64,000 bases of DNA from Eubacterium sp. (GTDB lineage: Bacteria > Bacillota > Clostridia > Oscillospirales > Acutalibacteraceae): the NCBI GenBank assembly GCA_015655975.1, contig DVEP01000018.1:1-64000 (forward strand), read 5' to 3'. Under the pieces are notes generated by a model. The model was given only the letters and a program-made list of their open reading frames with translations. It did no database searches and was not told where the DNA came from. Numbering within the stretch: position 1 is the first letter of the stretch; the number at the start of each line of letters is the position of its first letter. Below are positions 24,813-33,630 of this stretch, piece by piece. Both the position numbers and the translations under genes were made by a program.

Positions 24813-25727
24813 TTAACCTTTTGTTGCTTTAGCATGTTCTTGAAGCCATTCTGCTGAAGCAGGGAATTTCAAATCGTATGTGATTGTAAGTTCTGCTGAT
24901 TTATCTTTGATTACTGCAACAGTTGCGTGCTGAACTTTTACATTTGCAAGCATGTGATAGTCTGCTTTTACGATTTCGCCCGAAGCAGTGTCAATTGTGA
25001 TTGTACCCACACCGTTTGCATACTCTACTTTACAGTTTTCTTCTGTTGTACCCGATGCCCATGAAAGAACAGTAAGGCTTTCGACTGTAGGACCGATATC
25101 GCCGAGTGTATTGAAAAATCTACCCTGTGCGTCTGCGCCCTTAGCACTCATATTTACAGCTTTAGGCTGAATTTGAATTGTGATAGTACCGTCACCGTTA
25201 TCTTTTACATTTGCTGCCAATACATCGTCAACTGTGAGCGAACTTGTTTTGAATGTGTCAGCTGCAGGGTCTTTTGTATCTGAAGGCGGAAGTCCTTGAG
25301 GACCGGGAGCAAAAAGACCGCTTACAATACCCGGGACCAAATTGTTAATGATGCTGTTGCTCTTGCCCTCAACCATGATATCGCCGACAATGAGGTTTTC
25401 TTCACCGACCATATCGTACCAAGTTTGAGAACCGTCAGGTGTTGAGTATGTAGCTGTTTTAGCCTTTGTCTTGTCGTAAGCTGCAACATAGTATTTAACT
25501 ACATCTTCCATTGTTTTAAATTCAACACCGCCGTATGTAGCTGCTTTGAATTCGTCAATTTGAACGCTTTCGCCGCCTGATGTATCAGAACCGCTCTCTG
25601 CTGATTCTTGAGTGATTGTTGCCGGTTTATCGTCGGTCGCTATAATAACAATGCCTGCAACGAGTGAAACCACAACCAAAACGGCAAGGATGATATTGAT
25701 AACATCCAAAGCTGATTTCTTTTTCAT
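24813..25727 (-). CDS. Membrane-anchored extracytoplasmic protein of unknown function
   Basis: A 304-residue protein starting at ATG 25727, where GGAGGAAAA precedes (a longer frame from 25760 is unlikely). It has one N-terminal helix (VINIILAVLVVVSLVAGIVIIAT), a Ser/Gly-rich linker (ESAESGSDTSGGESV) and a soluble extracytoplasmic domain. That domain contains a segment of about 75 residues with VEFKTMEDVVKYYVAAYDKTK, like stalk domains of secreted DUF proteins, then beta-rich text (DNGDGTITIQI, NGVGTITIDTASGEIVKADYHM). I do not recognise a family. It is monocistronic, with its own terminator. Confidence 0.7.
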   Translation of the reverse strand: MKKKSALDVINIILAVLVVVSLVAGIVIIATDDKPATITQESAESGSDTSGGESVQIDEFKAATYGGVEFKTMEDVVKYYVAAYDKTKAKTATYSTPDGSQTWYDMVGEENLIVGDIMVEGKSNSIINNLVPGIVSGLFAPGPQGLPPSDTKDPAADTFKTSSLTVDDVLAANVKDNGDGTITIQIQPKAVNMSAKGADAQGRFFNTLGDIGPTVESLTVLSWASGTTEENCKVEYANGVGTITIDTASGEIVKADYHMLANVKVQHATVAVIKDKSAELTITYDLKFPASAEWLQEHAKATKG

Positions 25728-25939
25728 ATATGTTTTCCTCCATTTCCTGTTGCCAGTCAAGGTTTACGGCAACTATAATAGTATAATACAACAATTAAAA
25801 AAAAATTTCAATATTTTTTATACAAACTGTTCAAATTTTTTATAATAATATTTCTATTTTATTAATTATCTTATTCCATTGCCGTATCGCATTGCGAAAT
25901 ATAACATCAAACAACGCATAACTGTAAAGTACGAATAAT

Positions 25940-26884
25940 TTAAAGCCACTTTTTTCTTTTAAAGAAAACTGTAAGAACAATCACTATGACAGCCGAGCAG
26001 ACAATACAGGTCAAATACCCGTATTTCCAAGAAAGTTCCGGCATATTATAAAAATTCATACCATACCAGCCGACTATTACCGTCAAAGGCAGGAAGATGG
26101 CGGTAATGACCGTAAATAATCTTGTTAAATTATTTGTTTTCAGTTCAAGAGAAGATTTATATACATCTGCAAGCTGAACAAGAGAATCTTCTATCAACTT
26201 TACCTTGTCTTTCAATCTGTCCGCTTTGTTTGAAAAAATTTTAAAATATCGCAGTTCATTTTTCGGAAACAACGAGTTTTCGTTTTCCTGCAAAGTTTCG
26301 CCCAAATCAATCAGTTGAGAATAATAGTTTCTCAAAATAAGCATTTCTTTTTTCATTTTATGCAAGTTCAAATTGAAATCTTTGCTCGCCTTGTCCTTTA
26401 AAACAATCTCTTCAAGTTTGCTGACTTTCAATTCCATGTCTGAAAGTTCTTCTAAATGGCCGTCAATTAAATTGCTTAAAAAAGAGTACATCAGTTTTTC
26501 CAAAGTCATATTTTGCACTTGAAAATGTTCCAAAGCGTCCGTGTATTTTTCTTTAATGCTGTCATCATCATCAAACACATTTACAACAAGGAAAAAATTT
26601 TCGGCAATATACATTACTATACAATCGGCAGGACCTATTGTTGACGCTTCCTGCCGTACGCACAAAGAAACAAGCGTATATTCGTCGTACACTTCTATTT
26701 TAGACCTGAAATATTCCTTGTTTATACAACCCGAATCTATTGAAAACGAGGAATATCCGAGAGATTTTAAAGTATCTTTCAGCTGATTTGAATTGATATA
26801 ACCGGTTACGATTTTGTTTTCGCGGTCTGATTTACTCAATGTTTTCATTTTCAACTTTTTTTCTCCGTCAAAAATATAAAACAT
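25940..26884 (-). CDS. corA: CorA-family magnesium/divalent cation channel
   Basis: A 314-residue protein with a long N-terminal cytoplasmic alpha/beta domain and helical stalk, ending in two membrane helices. The ion-selectivity signature YGMNFYNMPE follows the first of these (VITAIFLPLTVIVGWYGMN). The positively charged C-terminus FFKRKKWL is typical. It is transcribed divergently from the MATE gene. Confidence 0.92.
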   Translation of the reverse strand: MFYIFDGEKKLKMKTLSKSDRENKIVTGYINSNQLKDTLKSLGYSSFSIDSGCINKEYFRSKIEVYDEYTLVSLCVRQEASTIGPADCIVMYIAENFFLVVNVFDDDDSIKEKYTDALEHFQVQNMTLEKLMYSFLSNLIDGHLEELSDMELKVSKLEEIVLKDKASKDFNLNLHKMKKEMLILRNYYSQLIDLGETLQENENSLFPKNELRYFKIFSNKADRLKDKVKLIEDSLVQLADVYKSSLELKTNNLTRLFTVITAIFLPLTVIVGWYGMNFYNMPELSWKYGYLTCIVCSAVIVIVLTVFFKRKKWL

Positions 26885-26988
26885 AAAACTTACCCTCTTT
26901 CAATACATTTCACTATTCATATTTGTCTATTATACACCCACAAGTTGATGATAATTTGTAAAAAATATTTTAATACATTTAACTATTA

Positions 26989-27016
26989 TTGACAAATATT
27001 GCTTTAGTGTTAAACT
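26989..27016 (+). promoter_or_regulatory. Probable promoter of the MATE transporter gene
   Basis: TTGACA (26989-26994), 16-base spacer, TAAACT (27011-27016), about 47 bases before the start codon. The -10 is a weak match. Confidence 0.4.
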
Positions 27017-27062
27017 ATGTAATACTGCATATTTATTTTACAACATAAGAAGGGAAAAATCT

Positions 27063-28442
27063 ATGGATAATTCAGCATCTTTGGCTTTACGAAACGAAAA
27101 AATCGGAAAACTGCTGTTGAAACTTGCACTTCCGGCAGTAGCGGCACAATTAATCAACCTTCTCTACAATCTCGTTGACAGAATGTATATAGGACATATA
27201 AAAGGAATAGGTGAACTTGCCTTAACAGGCGTCGGAGTTTGTCTGCCTTTAATTATGATTATTTCTGCATTTGCGGCTCTTGCAGGTTTCGGAGGAGCGC
27301 CGAGAGCCTCTATTTATTTAGGAAAAGGCGACAAGGAAAGCGCTGAAAAAGTTTTGGGAGCAAGCACTCTGTTACTTGTTGTTGTATCTACTGTCATAAC
27401 AATAGTAATGCTGATTTTTTCAAAAGATTTGTTGTTGCTGTTCGGAGCAGATTCAGACACAATTCAGTACGCGCAGGAATATATGCAGATTTACAGTATC
27501 GGTACAATTTTTGTTCAGCTCACTTTAGGACTTAACGCTTTCATCAGTGCTCAAGGATTTTCCACCACCTCTATGATAAGTGTAATAATCGGCGCTGTAT
27601 TAAACATTATATTAGACCCGATATTTATTTTCGGTTTAAATATGGATGTAAAAGGCGCAGCTTTAGCAACTGTCATTTCACAATTTGCATCTACCGTATT
27701 TATAATTTGCTTTTTGACAGGCAAAAAAACAACAATTAAAATCAAATTCAAATATTTAAGTCTAAATCCAAAAATTATTATGCCGTGCGTTGCTTTAGGA
27801 TTGGCCCCGTTTATTATGCAGTCAACGGAAAGTTTAATTCAAATTTGTTTCAATACATCCTTAAGAGATTACGGCGGATACATAGCGGTAGGCGCAATGA
27901 CAATTTTAACATCAGTAATGCAGTTTTGTATGATGCCTCTTAACGGCTTGACTCAAGGCGCTCAGCCGATTATCAGTTACAACTACGGTGCAGGTGATGC
28001 AAAAAGAGTAAAAAAAGCGTTTAAACTTTTGTTAATTTCATGCTGCATCTACTCATTTGCCATTTGGGGTGCGGTTATGCTTTTTCCAAAAGCCTTTGCT
28101 TTGATATTTACAGACAATCCGACTTTGGTTGAGTTCAGCAGTAATGCGCTGAGAATATATATGTCAGTTGCTTGTGTATTCGGTGTTCAAATTGCCTGTC
28201 AGCAAACATTCATTGCGCTCGGAAACGCTAAAAGTTCTCTTTTCCTTGCAGTTTTAAGAAAAATTATTCTTCTCATACCTTTAATATACATTATGCCCTT
28301 ATTTATGGAAGATAAAATTACAGCCGTATTTTTAGCAGAACCTGTTGCCGATATTATAGCAGTTACTACGACAACTATACTGTTTGCAGTGCAGTTCAAA
28401 ACTCTAATCAAAAGAATAGAAACAAAAAACGACAAAAATTGA
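27063..28442 (+). CDS. MATE-family multidrug/cation efflux protein
   Basis: A 459-residue membrane protein with 12 helices in two related halves. MATE features include LALPAVAAQLINLLYNLVDRMYIGHI, GFGGAPRASIYLGKGD in the first half and GLTQGAQPIISYNYGAGDAKRVKKAF in the second. Members of this branch export drugs or metabolites by Na+ or H+ antiport; the natural substrate is unknown. A short Shine-Dalgarno AGAAGGG precedes the ATG. Confidence 0.9.
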   Translation: MDNSASLALRNEKIGKLLLKLALPAVAAQLINLLYNLVDRMYIGHIKGIGELALTGVGVCLPLIMIISAFAALAGFGGAPRASIYLGKGDKESAEKVLGASTLLLVVVSTVITIVMLIFSKDLLLLFGADSDTIQYAQEYMQIYSIGTIFVQLTLGLNAFISAQGFSTTSMISVIIGAVLNIILDPIFIFGLNMDVKGAALATVISQFASTVFIICFLTGKKTTIKIKFKYLSLNPKIIMPCVALGLAPFIMQSTESLIQICFNTSLRDYGGYIAVGAMTILTSVMQFCMMPLNGLTQGAQPIISYNYGAGDAKRVKKAFKLLLISCCIYSFAIWGAVMLFPKAFALIFTDNPTLVEFSSNALRIYMSVACVFGVQIACQQTFIALGNAKSSLFLAVLRKIILLIPLIYIMPLFMEDKITAVFLAEPVADIIAVTTTTILFAVQFKTLIKRIETKNDKN

Positions 28443-28523
28443 TATTTTATGCAAATTATAAAAGACAAAAAGTCTGAAATTTGTTTATTTATTAATTATG
28501 ATTTGACAATACATCCAATTAAC

Positions 28524-28552
28524 TTGACTTTAAAACAACTTAAGCGTATAAT
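28524..28552 (+). promoter_or_regulatory. Strong sigma-A promoter of the orphan small gene
   Basis: TTGACT (28524-28529), exactly 17 bases, TATAAT (28547-28552). The expected start near 28559 would place the inverted repeat 28561-28600 at the very 5' end of the mRNA. Confidence 0.75.
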
Positions 28553-28560
28553 TATTCATA

Positions 28561-28600
28561 TATTCAATATGCAAAACTGCTCAGCAAACAATATTGAATA
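28561..28600 (+). promoter_or_regulatory. Perfect 10-bp inverted repeat at the 5' end of the orphan mRNA
   Basis: TATTCAATAT (28561-28570) and ATATTGAATA (28591-28600) flank a 20-base loop containing CTGCTCAGC. No T-run follows, so it is not a terminator. It is probably a 5' stabilising hairpin or a protein-binding palindrome over the transcription start. Confidence 0.55.
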
Positions 28601-28627
28601 AAAAATATACATTAAGGATTTTTTATT

Positions 28628-28975
28628 ATGACAAAAGAAGATTTTTTCGGTGCGTTTTGTTCCTGGTATTGCGACAAAATAGACCCTGACCAACCGTACA
28701 ATACCGAATATGTTTTTAACGATATAATTTCAAATGACAAATATTGTATCGGCAGAAACGAAAGCATATTTGAAAATGACAAAATGCTCGCTTCTAAATC
28801 TTACTATCAATACAATGTTCCGATAACAAGAACAAAAGATTCTGAACTGTTTTCGTTTGTTTTCTCTTGTATTGAAGTTTCACTGAAAGATGAAAACAAC
28901 GATTTGGGCGAATTTTACAAAATAGACTATGAAGTAATTTTTGATAAAAATTTTTCAAGTCAAGCCCAAATGTAA
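28628..28975 (+). CDS. Small cytoplasmic protein of unknown function
   Basis: A 115-residue acidic soluble protein (MTKEDFFGAFCSWYC...) without membrane segments or a known motif; three cysteines lie in the first half. Reality as a gene is supported by a consensus promoter, an AAGGA Shine-Dalgarno about 9 bases before ATG and an intrinsic terminator after the stop, all in the right order. It stands alone between the MATE and clpC genes. No function is proposed. Confidence 0.6.
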   Translation: MTKEDFFGAFCSWYCDKIDPDQPYNTEYVFNDIISNDKYCIGRNESIFENDKMLASKSYYQYNVPITRTKDSELFSFVFSCIEVSLKDENNDLGEFYKIDYEVIFDKNFSSQAQM

Positions 28976-28987
28976 ACAAAAGAGTTA

Positions 28988-29027
28988 AAAAAGAAGAATT
29001 CCGAAATCTCGGAATTCTTCTTTTTTG
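28988..29027. terminator. Bidirectional terminator between the orphan gene and clpC
   Basis: AAGAAGAATTCCGA (28991-29004) and TCGGAATTCTTCTT (29009-29022) form a perfect 14-bp stem with a 4-base loop and T-runs on both strands. It serves the converging small gene and clpC. Confidence 0.92.
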
Positions 29028-31472
29028 TTATTCTATGCCGTTAAATGTAAACTTTGAACTTTCAGAGTTATAATCTACCGTACACTTTTCACCTTTTGCA
29101 ATTTTGTTTTCAAGAATAAGTTCGCTCATCCTGTCTTCAATATTATTTTGAATTGCTCTTCTCAAAGGTCGTGCGCCGTAAACTTTGTCAAACCCTGCGT
29201 CTGCTATTGCTGAAATTGCGTTTTCGGTAAATTCAGCACTGATTTCGATTGACTTCAGTCTTTTTGCAAGTGTTTTTAACATTCTCCTTGCAATTTCTTC
29301 TATATCGACTTTTTCTAATTGTTTGAAAACAATAATATCGTCAACTCTGTTCAAAAACTCGGGTTTGAAAGTCTTTTTCAAGTCTTCCATAACAAGTTTT
29401 TCAATATTTTCATTTTCATCGTTTTTTGTACCGAAACCGAGTGAAGTTGTGCCGTCTGTAATTTTAGAAGCACCGACATTTGAAGTCATTATGATGATTG
29501 CATTTTTGAAACTTACTTTTCTTCCCTTTGAATCTGTCAAAACACCGTCTTCAAGAATTTGAAGAAGCATATTGAACACATCGGGGTGTGCTTTTTCAAT
29601 TTCATCAAATAAAACCACCGAATACGGTTTTCTTCTGATTTTTTCCGTCAACTGACCGCCCTCGTCGTAGCCGACATATCCGGGAGGCGAACCGATAAGT
29701 TTAGAAACGGTGTGTTTTTCCATAAACTCACTCATATCGAGTTTGATTATTGAATCTTCACTGCCGAACATAGCCTCTGACAATGCTTTACAAAGTTCTG
29801 TTTTACCTACGCCTGTCGGTCCCAGGAATATAAACGAACCGATTGGTCTTTTCGGATTTTTCAGTCCTACCCTACCTCTTCTTATTGCTTTTGAAACAGA
29901 GGTAACTGCTGCGTCTTGACCAACAATTCTCTCGTGGAGAATTTTCTCAAGATTGAGTATCTTTTCGCTTTCTTCTTTTGTGATTTGTGCAACGGGTATG
30001 CCTGTCCAATTTGAAACAACAGTTGCAATGTCTTCAGGTTTAACTTCAGGAACTTCGTGAGATGATGAATTTTTCCATTTATCTTTTTCCTGAGAAAGCA
30101 AATCTTTCAACTTGTTTTCCTCATCTCTGAGTTTTGCTGCGTCCTCAAAATTTTGTGAATTTACGGCAGACTGCTTTTCCTGTGATAATCTTTTTATTTC
30201 TGCTTCCATTTCTTTAAGATTTTGAGGAGGTGTGAACGCCTTCAATCTCAATTCGGATGCAGATTCGTCAATAAGGTCTATTGCTTTATCAGGCAAAAAT
30301 CTGTCAGCAATATATCTTGAACTCATTTTTACGGCAGACTCTATTGCCTCGTCTGTAATTTTTACTTTATGATGCGCTTCATACTTATCTCTCAGACCTT
30401 TAAGAATTTCAATCGCTTCTTCTTCAGTCGGCTCGCCGACAAGAATTGACTGAAATCTTCTTTCAAGCGCTGCGTCTTTCTCTATATACTTTCTGTATTC
30501 ATCTATTGTCGTAGCGCCTATAACCTGAAGTTCTCCTCGGGCAAGCGACGGTTTTAAAATATTTGCGGCGTCAACTGCGCCCTCTGCCGAGCCTGCACCG
30601 ATGATAGTATGAACTTCGTCAATAAACAAAATTATATCTTTAGATGCCTTAACTTCTTCTACCGCTTTTTGAATTCTCTCTTCAAAATCGCCTCTGTACT
30701 TTGTACCTGCTACCATAGAAGTTAAATCAAGCGAAATAATTCTTTTATTTCTCAAAAGTTCGGGAACTTCGTCCTTTGCTATTTGCAGTGCAAGTCCTTC
30801 TGCAATAGCAGTTTTTCCGACACCCGGCTCGCCGATTAAACAAGGGTTATTTTTTGTTCGTCTTGACAAAATTTGAATTACTCTTTGAATTTCTTTTTCT
30901 CTGCCGATTACAGGGTCGATTTTACCTTCTTTGGCGAGTGCAGTTAAATCTTTGCCGTATTTTTCAAGAGTTTCACTGCTTGTACCCGAACTTTTTTCAC
31001 CTTTTTTATCCGTCGAATTGTACTGTTGGTCATCTACACTGATAGCACCTGAAAGCACTCTCAATATATCTTTCTCTTGTACACCGCAGGCGTTTAAATA
31101 ACTGACTGCGTACGAGTCCTGCTCCTGAAGAATTGCAATCAAAAGATGTTCGGTACCGACATAGTTGTGAAACATTCCTCTTGCCGACTGATACGCTATT
31201 TCCAATATTCTTTTTGCTCTCGGAGTAAAATCATTTGGATTTAACTTTGTAGCCGAACCTACTCCGGTAGTATTTTTTATCATTTCAAGAATTGTATCTG
31301 CCTCTGCACCGCACTCGTGCAAAGCAACAGACGCAACACCCGTTCCTTCTTTTAAAAGTCCGAGCAAAATATGTTCACTGCCTATATAATTGTGTCCCAT
31401 ACTTTCCGCTGACTCTATCGCTATATTTAATGCTTCGTTTGCTTTTGCTGTGAAATTACTGAATTTATACAT
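29028..31472 (-). CDS. clpC: ClpC AAA+ unfoldase
   Basis: An 814-residue Hsp100 unfoldase that feeds proteins, including arginine-phosphorylated ones, to ClpP. Order of parts: two N-terminal Clp repeats (EALNIAIESAESMGHNYIGSEHILLGLL and the second near residue 80), first AAA domain with GEPGVGKTAIAEG, a UVR-like middle domain (KQSAVNSQNFEDAAKLRDEENKL), and second AAA domain with GPTGVGKTELCKA. The true start is ATG 31472 after AAAGGAGGAAAA. It is last gene of ctsR-mcsA-mcsB-clpC. Confidence 0.97.
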   Translation of the reverse strand: MYKFSNFTAKANEALNIAIESAESMGHNYIGSEHILLGLLKEGTGVASVALHECGAEADTILEMIKNTTGVGSATKLNPNDFTPRAKRILEIAYQSARGMFHNYVGTEHLLIAILQEQDSYAVSYLNACGVQEKDILRVLSGAISVDDQQYNSTDKKGEKSSGTSSETLEKYGKDLTALAKEGKIDPVIGREKEIQRVIQILSRRTKNNPCLIGEPGVGKTAIAEGLALQIAKDEVPELLRNKRIISLDLTSMVAGTKYRGDFEERIQKAVEEVKASKDIILFIDEVHTIIGAGSAEGAVDAANILKPSLARGELQVIGATTIDEYRKYIEKDAALERRFQSILVGEPTEEEAIEILKGLRDKYEAHHKVKITDEAIESAVKMSSRYIADRFLPDKAIDLIDESASELRLKAFTPPQNLKEMEAEIKRLSQEKQSAVNSQNFEDAAKLRDEENKLKDLLSQEKDKWKNSSSHEVPEVKPEDIATVVSNWTGIPVAQITKEESEKILNLEKILHERIVGQDAAVTSVSKAIRRGRVGLKNPKRPIGSFIFLGPTGVGKTELCKALSEAMFGSEDSIIKLDMSEFMEKHTVSKLIGSPPGYVGYDEGGQLTEKIRRKPYSVVLFDEIEKAHPDVFNMLLQILEDGVLTDSKGRKVSFKNAIIIMTSNVGASKITDGTTSLGFGTKNDENENIEKLVMEDLKKTFKPEFLNRVDDIIVFKQLEKVDIEEIARRMLKTLAKRLKSIEISAEFTENAISAIADAGFDKVYGARPLRRAIQNNIEDRMSELILENKIAKGEKCTVDYNSESSKFTFNGIE

Positions 31473-31512
31473 ATCGTTTTCCTCCTTTGTGAAAGAAAAC
31501 ATATTCTTTCAC

Positions 31513-32517
31513 TTAATATTTATTTAATTCTTCCCGAGTAATTCCTGCGCGGAGTTTGTCTCTTTCCTCGTGTCCGAGATTTGCATTCGCACGGACTGTC
31601 AAATTGCCTCTTTGTACGCCGATAATCAACGAACTAATCACTTCATACGGAATTTCAAAATACCCCAATGAAACACCGAGCCGTACCAAAGAAATCATTG
31701 TGAAAAACTCGTCTGTGGTTAATTTTCTTGCCATTTTAAGTGTGCCCAAAGCTCTGAAAATTCTATCTTCAAATTCATCAAAATCTTTGAGTTCTTCTCT
31801 GGCAGTTCTTTCTTGTTTTACTATTTGGTCGCAAATTGCGTTCAAATTTTCAATAGCGTTTTGTTCTGTGATGCCAAGCGTTACTTGGTTTGACAGATAG
31901 AAAAACGCTCCTTTTTCGGAATATGCAGGTTTGAGTGATAAACCGAGTTTATTTACCATAGCAGACAGTTTTGCAAGTTGACCTTTTGCCGTCAATGCAG
32001 GCAAGTGCAACAAAACCGACGCTTTCATTCCTGTTCCCAAATCGGTCGGGCAGGATGTCAAAAAGCCTAAATTTTCATCAAAAGCGATATGTAAATGTGC
32101 CGAAAAAATATCATCTATTTTGTCAGCTTTTGCATATGCTGTTTGCAAGTCCTGACCGCTATGCATTACCTGAAGTCTTATATGGTCATCTTCACAAAGC
32201 ATTATTGACACACTTTCATCGTTTGAAAGCAGTAATGCGCTGTTTTGACAATTTTCATAAAATCTTCTTGTAATAAGCTGTTTTTCAACAAGAGATAAAG
32301 TCTGTGCATCTGTCAGCGAGTCCATATCGACAAGATTGAACTCGCCTGCCATTTTTGAATTCTTGATGACTGCAAAAATCTTTTTAATTACAGATTTTTT
32401 TATTTCGGAATTCATTCTTGTCGGGAACGGTGCGTCCTCAAGATTTCTTGCAAGTCTTATTCTTGAGGAAATAACAACATCGCTGTTATTGCCTTGTGAA
32501 ATATACCATTTAGCCAT
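31513..32517 (-). CDS. mcsB: McsB protein-arginine kinase
   Basis: A 334-residue phosphagen-kinase-fold enzyme that phosphorylates arginines on CtsR and damaged proteins, marking them for ClpCP. Typical text is DVVISSRIRLARNLEDAPFP, the ATP-binding SCPTDLGTGMKASVLLHLPAL and RGNLTVRANANLGHEERDKLRAGI. ATG 32517 after GAGGAGGG is selected over a start at 32535; it overlaps the mcsA stop by 8 bases. Confidence 0.95.
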   Translation of the reverse strand: MAKWYISQGNNSDVVISSRIRLARNLEDAPFPTRMNSEIKKSVIKKIFAVIKNSKMAGEFNLVDMDSLTDAQTLSLVEKQLITRRFYENCQNSALLLSNDESVSIMLCEDDHIRLQVMHSGQDLQTAYAKADKIDDIFSAHLHIAFDENLGFLTSCPTDLGTGMKASVLLHLPALTAKGQLAKLSAMVNKLGLSLKPAYSEKGAFFYLSNQVTLGITEQNAIENLNAICDQIVKQERTAREELKDFDEFEDRIFRALGTLKMARKLTTDEFFTMISLVRLGVSLGYFEIPYEVISSLIIGVQRGNLTVRANANLGHEERDKLRAGITREELNKY

Positions 32518-33031
32518 TTTGTTTACCCTCCTCAAGTTCTTTAATTTTATCTCTTAAAATTGCCGCCTGCTCGAAGTTTTGAACTTTTACAGCCTCTTTA
32601 AGTTCCTCTTTTAATTTTTCTATTTCGCTGATGCTTGCCGCAGAACTGTTTTCTTTTTCATTGTCATCAACATAGGAAATATTTTTTCCGATATGATGCG
32701 CCTTGCCGTGTATTCTTTCAAGTGAAGGACGAAGTCCGTCATAAAACTTGTCATAGCAATGAGCACAACCCACTTTTCCGTTTGAAACAATATCGTTGAA
32801 ACTCGAATTGCAGTATGAACAACGGTCAACTCCTGCAAGTGAATTTAAAGCGGCAGCGCCTGCGCCGAGAAAATTGCCGAAAAACGAACCCATATCGAAC
32901 GGCTCAAACATTTCATCTGCATGAAGTTCATGAGCGCATTCGGAGCACAAATGCATTTCAGTTACTTTTCCGTTGATGTTTTGTTTAATATATGTTGTTG
33001 CTTCTTTTTTATTACAATGTTGACATCTCAT
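32510..33031 (-). CDS. mcsA: McsA zinc-finger activator of McsB
   Basis: A 173-residue protein. The N-terminal CxxC zinc fingers are CQHC...CSEC and CSYC...CAHC, and a C-terminal UVR domain (LKEAVKVQNFEQAAILRDKIKELEEG) follows. It activates the McsB kinase and modulates CtsR. ATG 33031 lies 9 bases after GGAGGA; the in-frame TTG two codons earlier is not needed. It is the second gene of the operon, 12 bases after ctsR. Confidence 0.93.
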   Translation of the reverse strand: MRCQHCNKKEATTYIKQNINGKVTEMHLCSECAHELHADEMFEPFDMGSFFGNFLGAGAAALNSLAGVDRCSYCNSSFNDIVSNGKVGCAHCYDKFYDGLRPSLERIHGKAHHIGKNISYVDDNEKENSSAASISEIEKLKEELKEAVKVQNFEQAAILRDKIKELEEGKQNG

Positions 33032-33043
33032 AGTCAATTCCTC

Positions 33044-33505
33044 CTATTTACTGTAATTTAACAATAGACTTTTAAATAAATTTGCTCTTATTCTGTCTTT
33101 AATTTCCGACGGAATGCGAACGCCTGTTTCTTTGAATATGTTGTCCGAAACACTTCCGAGCATCATTTTTGCTCCTCTGTCATCGAGAACTTTTTGACGG
33201 TGTAAATTGTATATATGAGCATTTGCTGTTTTTTCATCTATTGAATTGCCTACTGAATTTACCAAATGCATTATTGCAACAGACTTACTGCTTGCTCTTG
33301 TGATTAAAATATATCCGCCTCCGCCTCTTCGGCTCTCTATTGTATAGCCTTGTTCAGGCGTAAATCTTGATGTAATGACATAGTTTATTTGACTGGGAAC
33401 ACAACCAATCTGCTGGGCTAAAACGTTTCTTTGTATTTGAACAGTTTGGTTTTCTTCGGAAAACATATCAAGAATCATATTCGCTATAACATCTGACATT
33501 TTCAT
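33044..33505 (-). CDS. ctsR: CtsR class III stress-gene repressor
   Basis: A 153-residue repressor of clp genes with an N-terminal winged helix-turn-helix. The beta-wing glycines ESRRGGGGYILI contact DNA and act as the thermosensor in characterised CtsR proteins. A C-terminal dimer domain follows. It is the first gene of the operon and should repress its own promoter through the boxes at 33547-33600. The start may be 33505 or 33499; the Shine-Dalgarno is weak. Confidence 0.95.
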   Translation of the reverse strand: MKMSDVIANMILDMFSEENQTVQIQRNVLAQQIGCVPSQINYVITSRFTPEQGYTIESRRGGGGYILITRASSKSVAIMHLVNSVGNSIDEKTANAHIYNLHRQKVLDDRGAKMMLGSVSDNIFKETGVRIPSEIKDRIRANLFKSLLLNYSK

Positions 33506-33546
33506 TTTCTTATCATCTCTTTCCCTAATTTTTTAGGTCTATTGAC

Positions 33547-33600
33547 TTTGACTTTCTTTGACCTTTAATTACATTATATACAAAGGTCAGAGAAAGTCAA
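33547..33600. promoter_or_regulatory. ctsR operon promoter flanked by two opposed CtsR boxes
   Basis: The minus-strand promoter has TTGACT (33595-33600), a 16-base spacer and TATAAT (33573-33578). Box 1 on the minus strand is GGTCAAA-GAA-AGTCAAA (33547-33563), downstream of the -10. Box 2 on the plus strand is GGTCAGA-GAA-AGTCAAT, about 33585-33601, over the -35. Both match the heptad repeat GGTCAAA-N3-GGTCAAA of CtsR. Confidence 0.85.
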
Positions 33601-33630
33601 TACTTTTTTCAAATTTTTTCAAAAAATTTT

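Noticed and set aside
28455..28480. Terminator after the MATE gene
   Set aside because: The AGAC/GTCT stem is only four base pairs and has no T-run.
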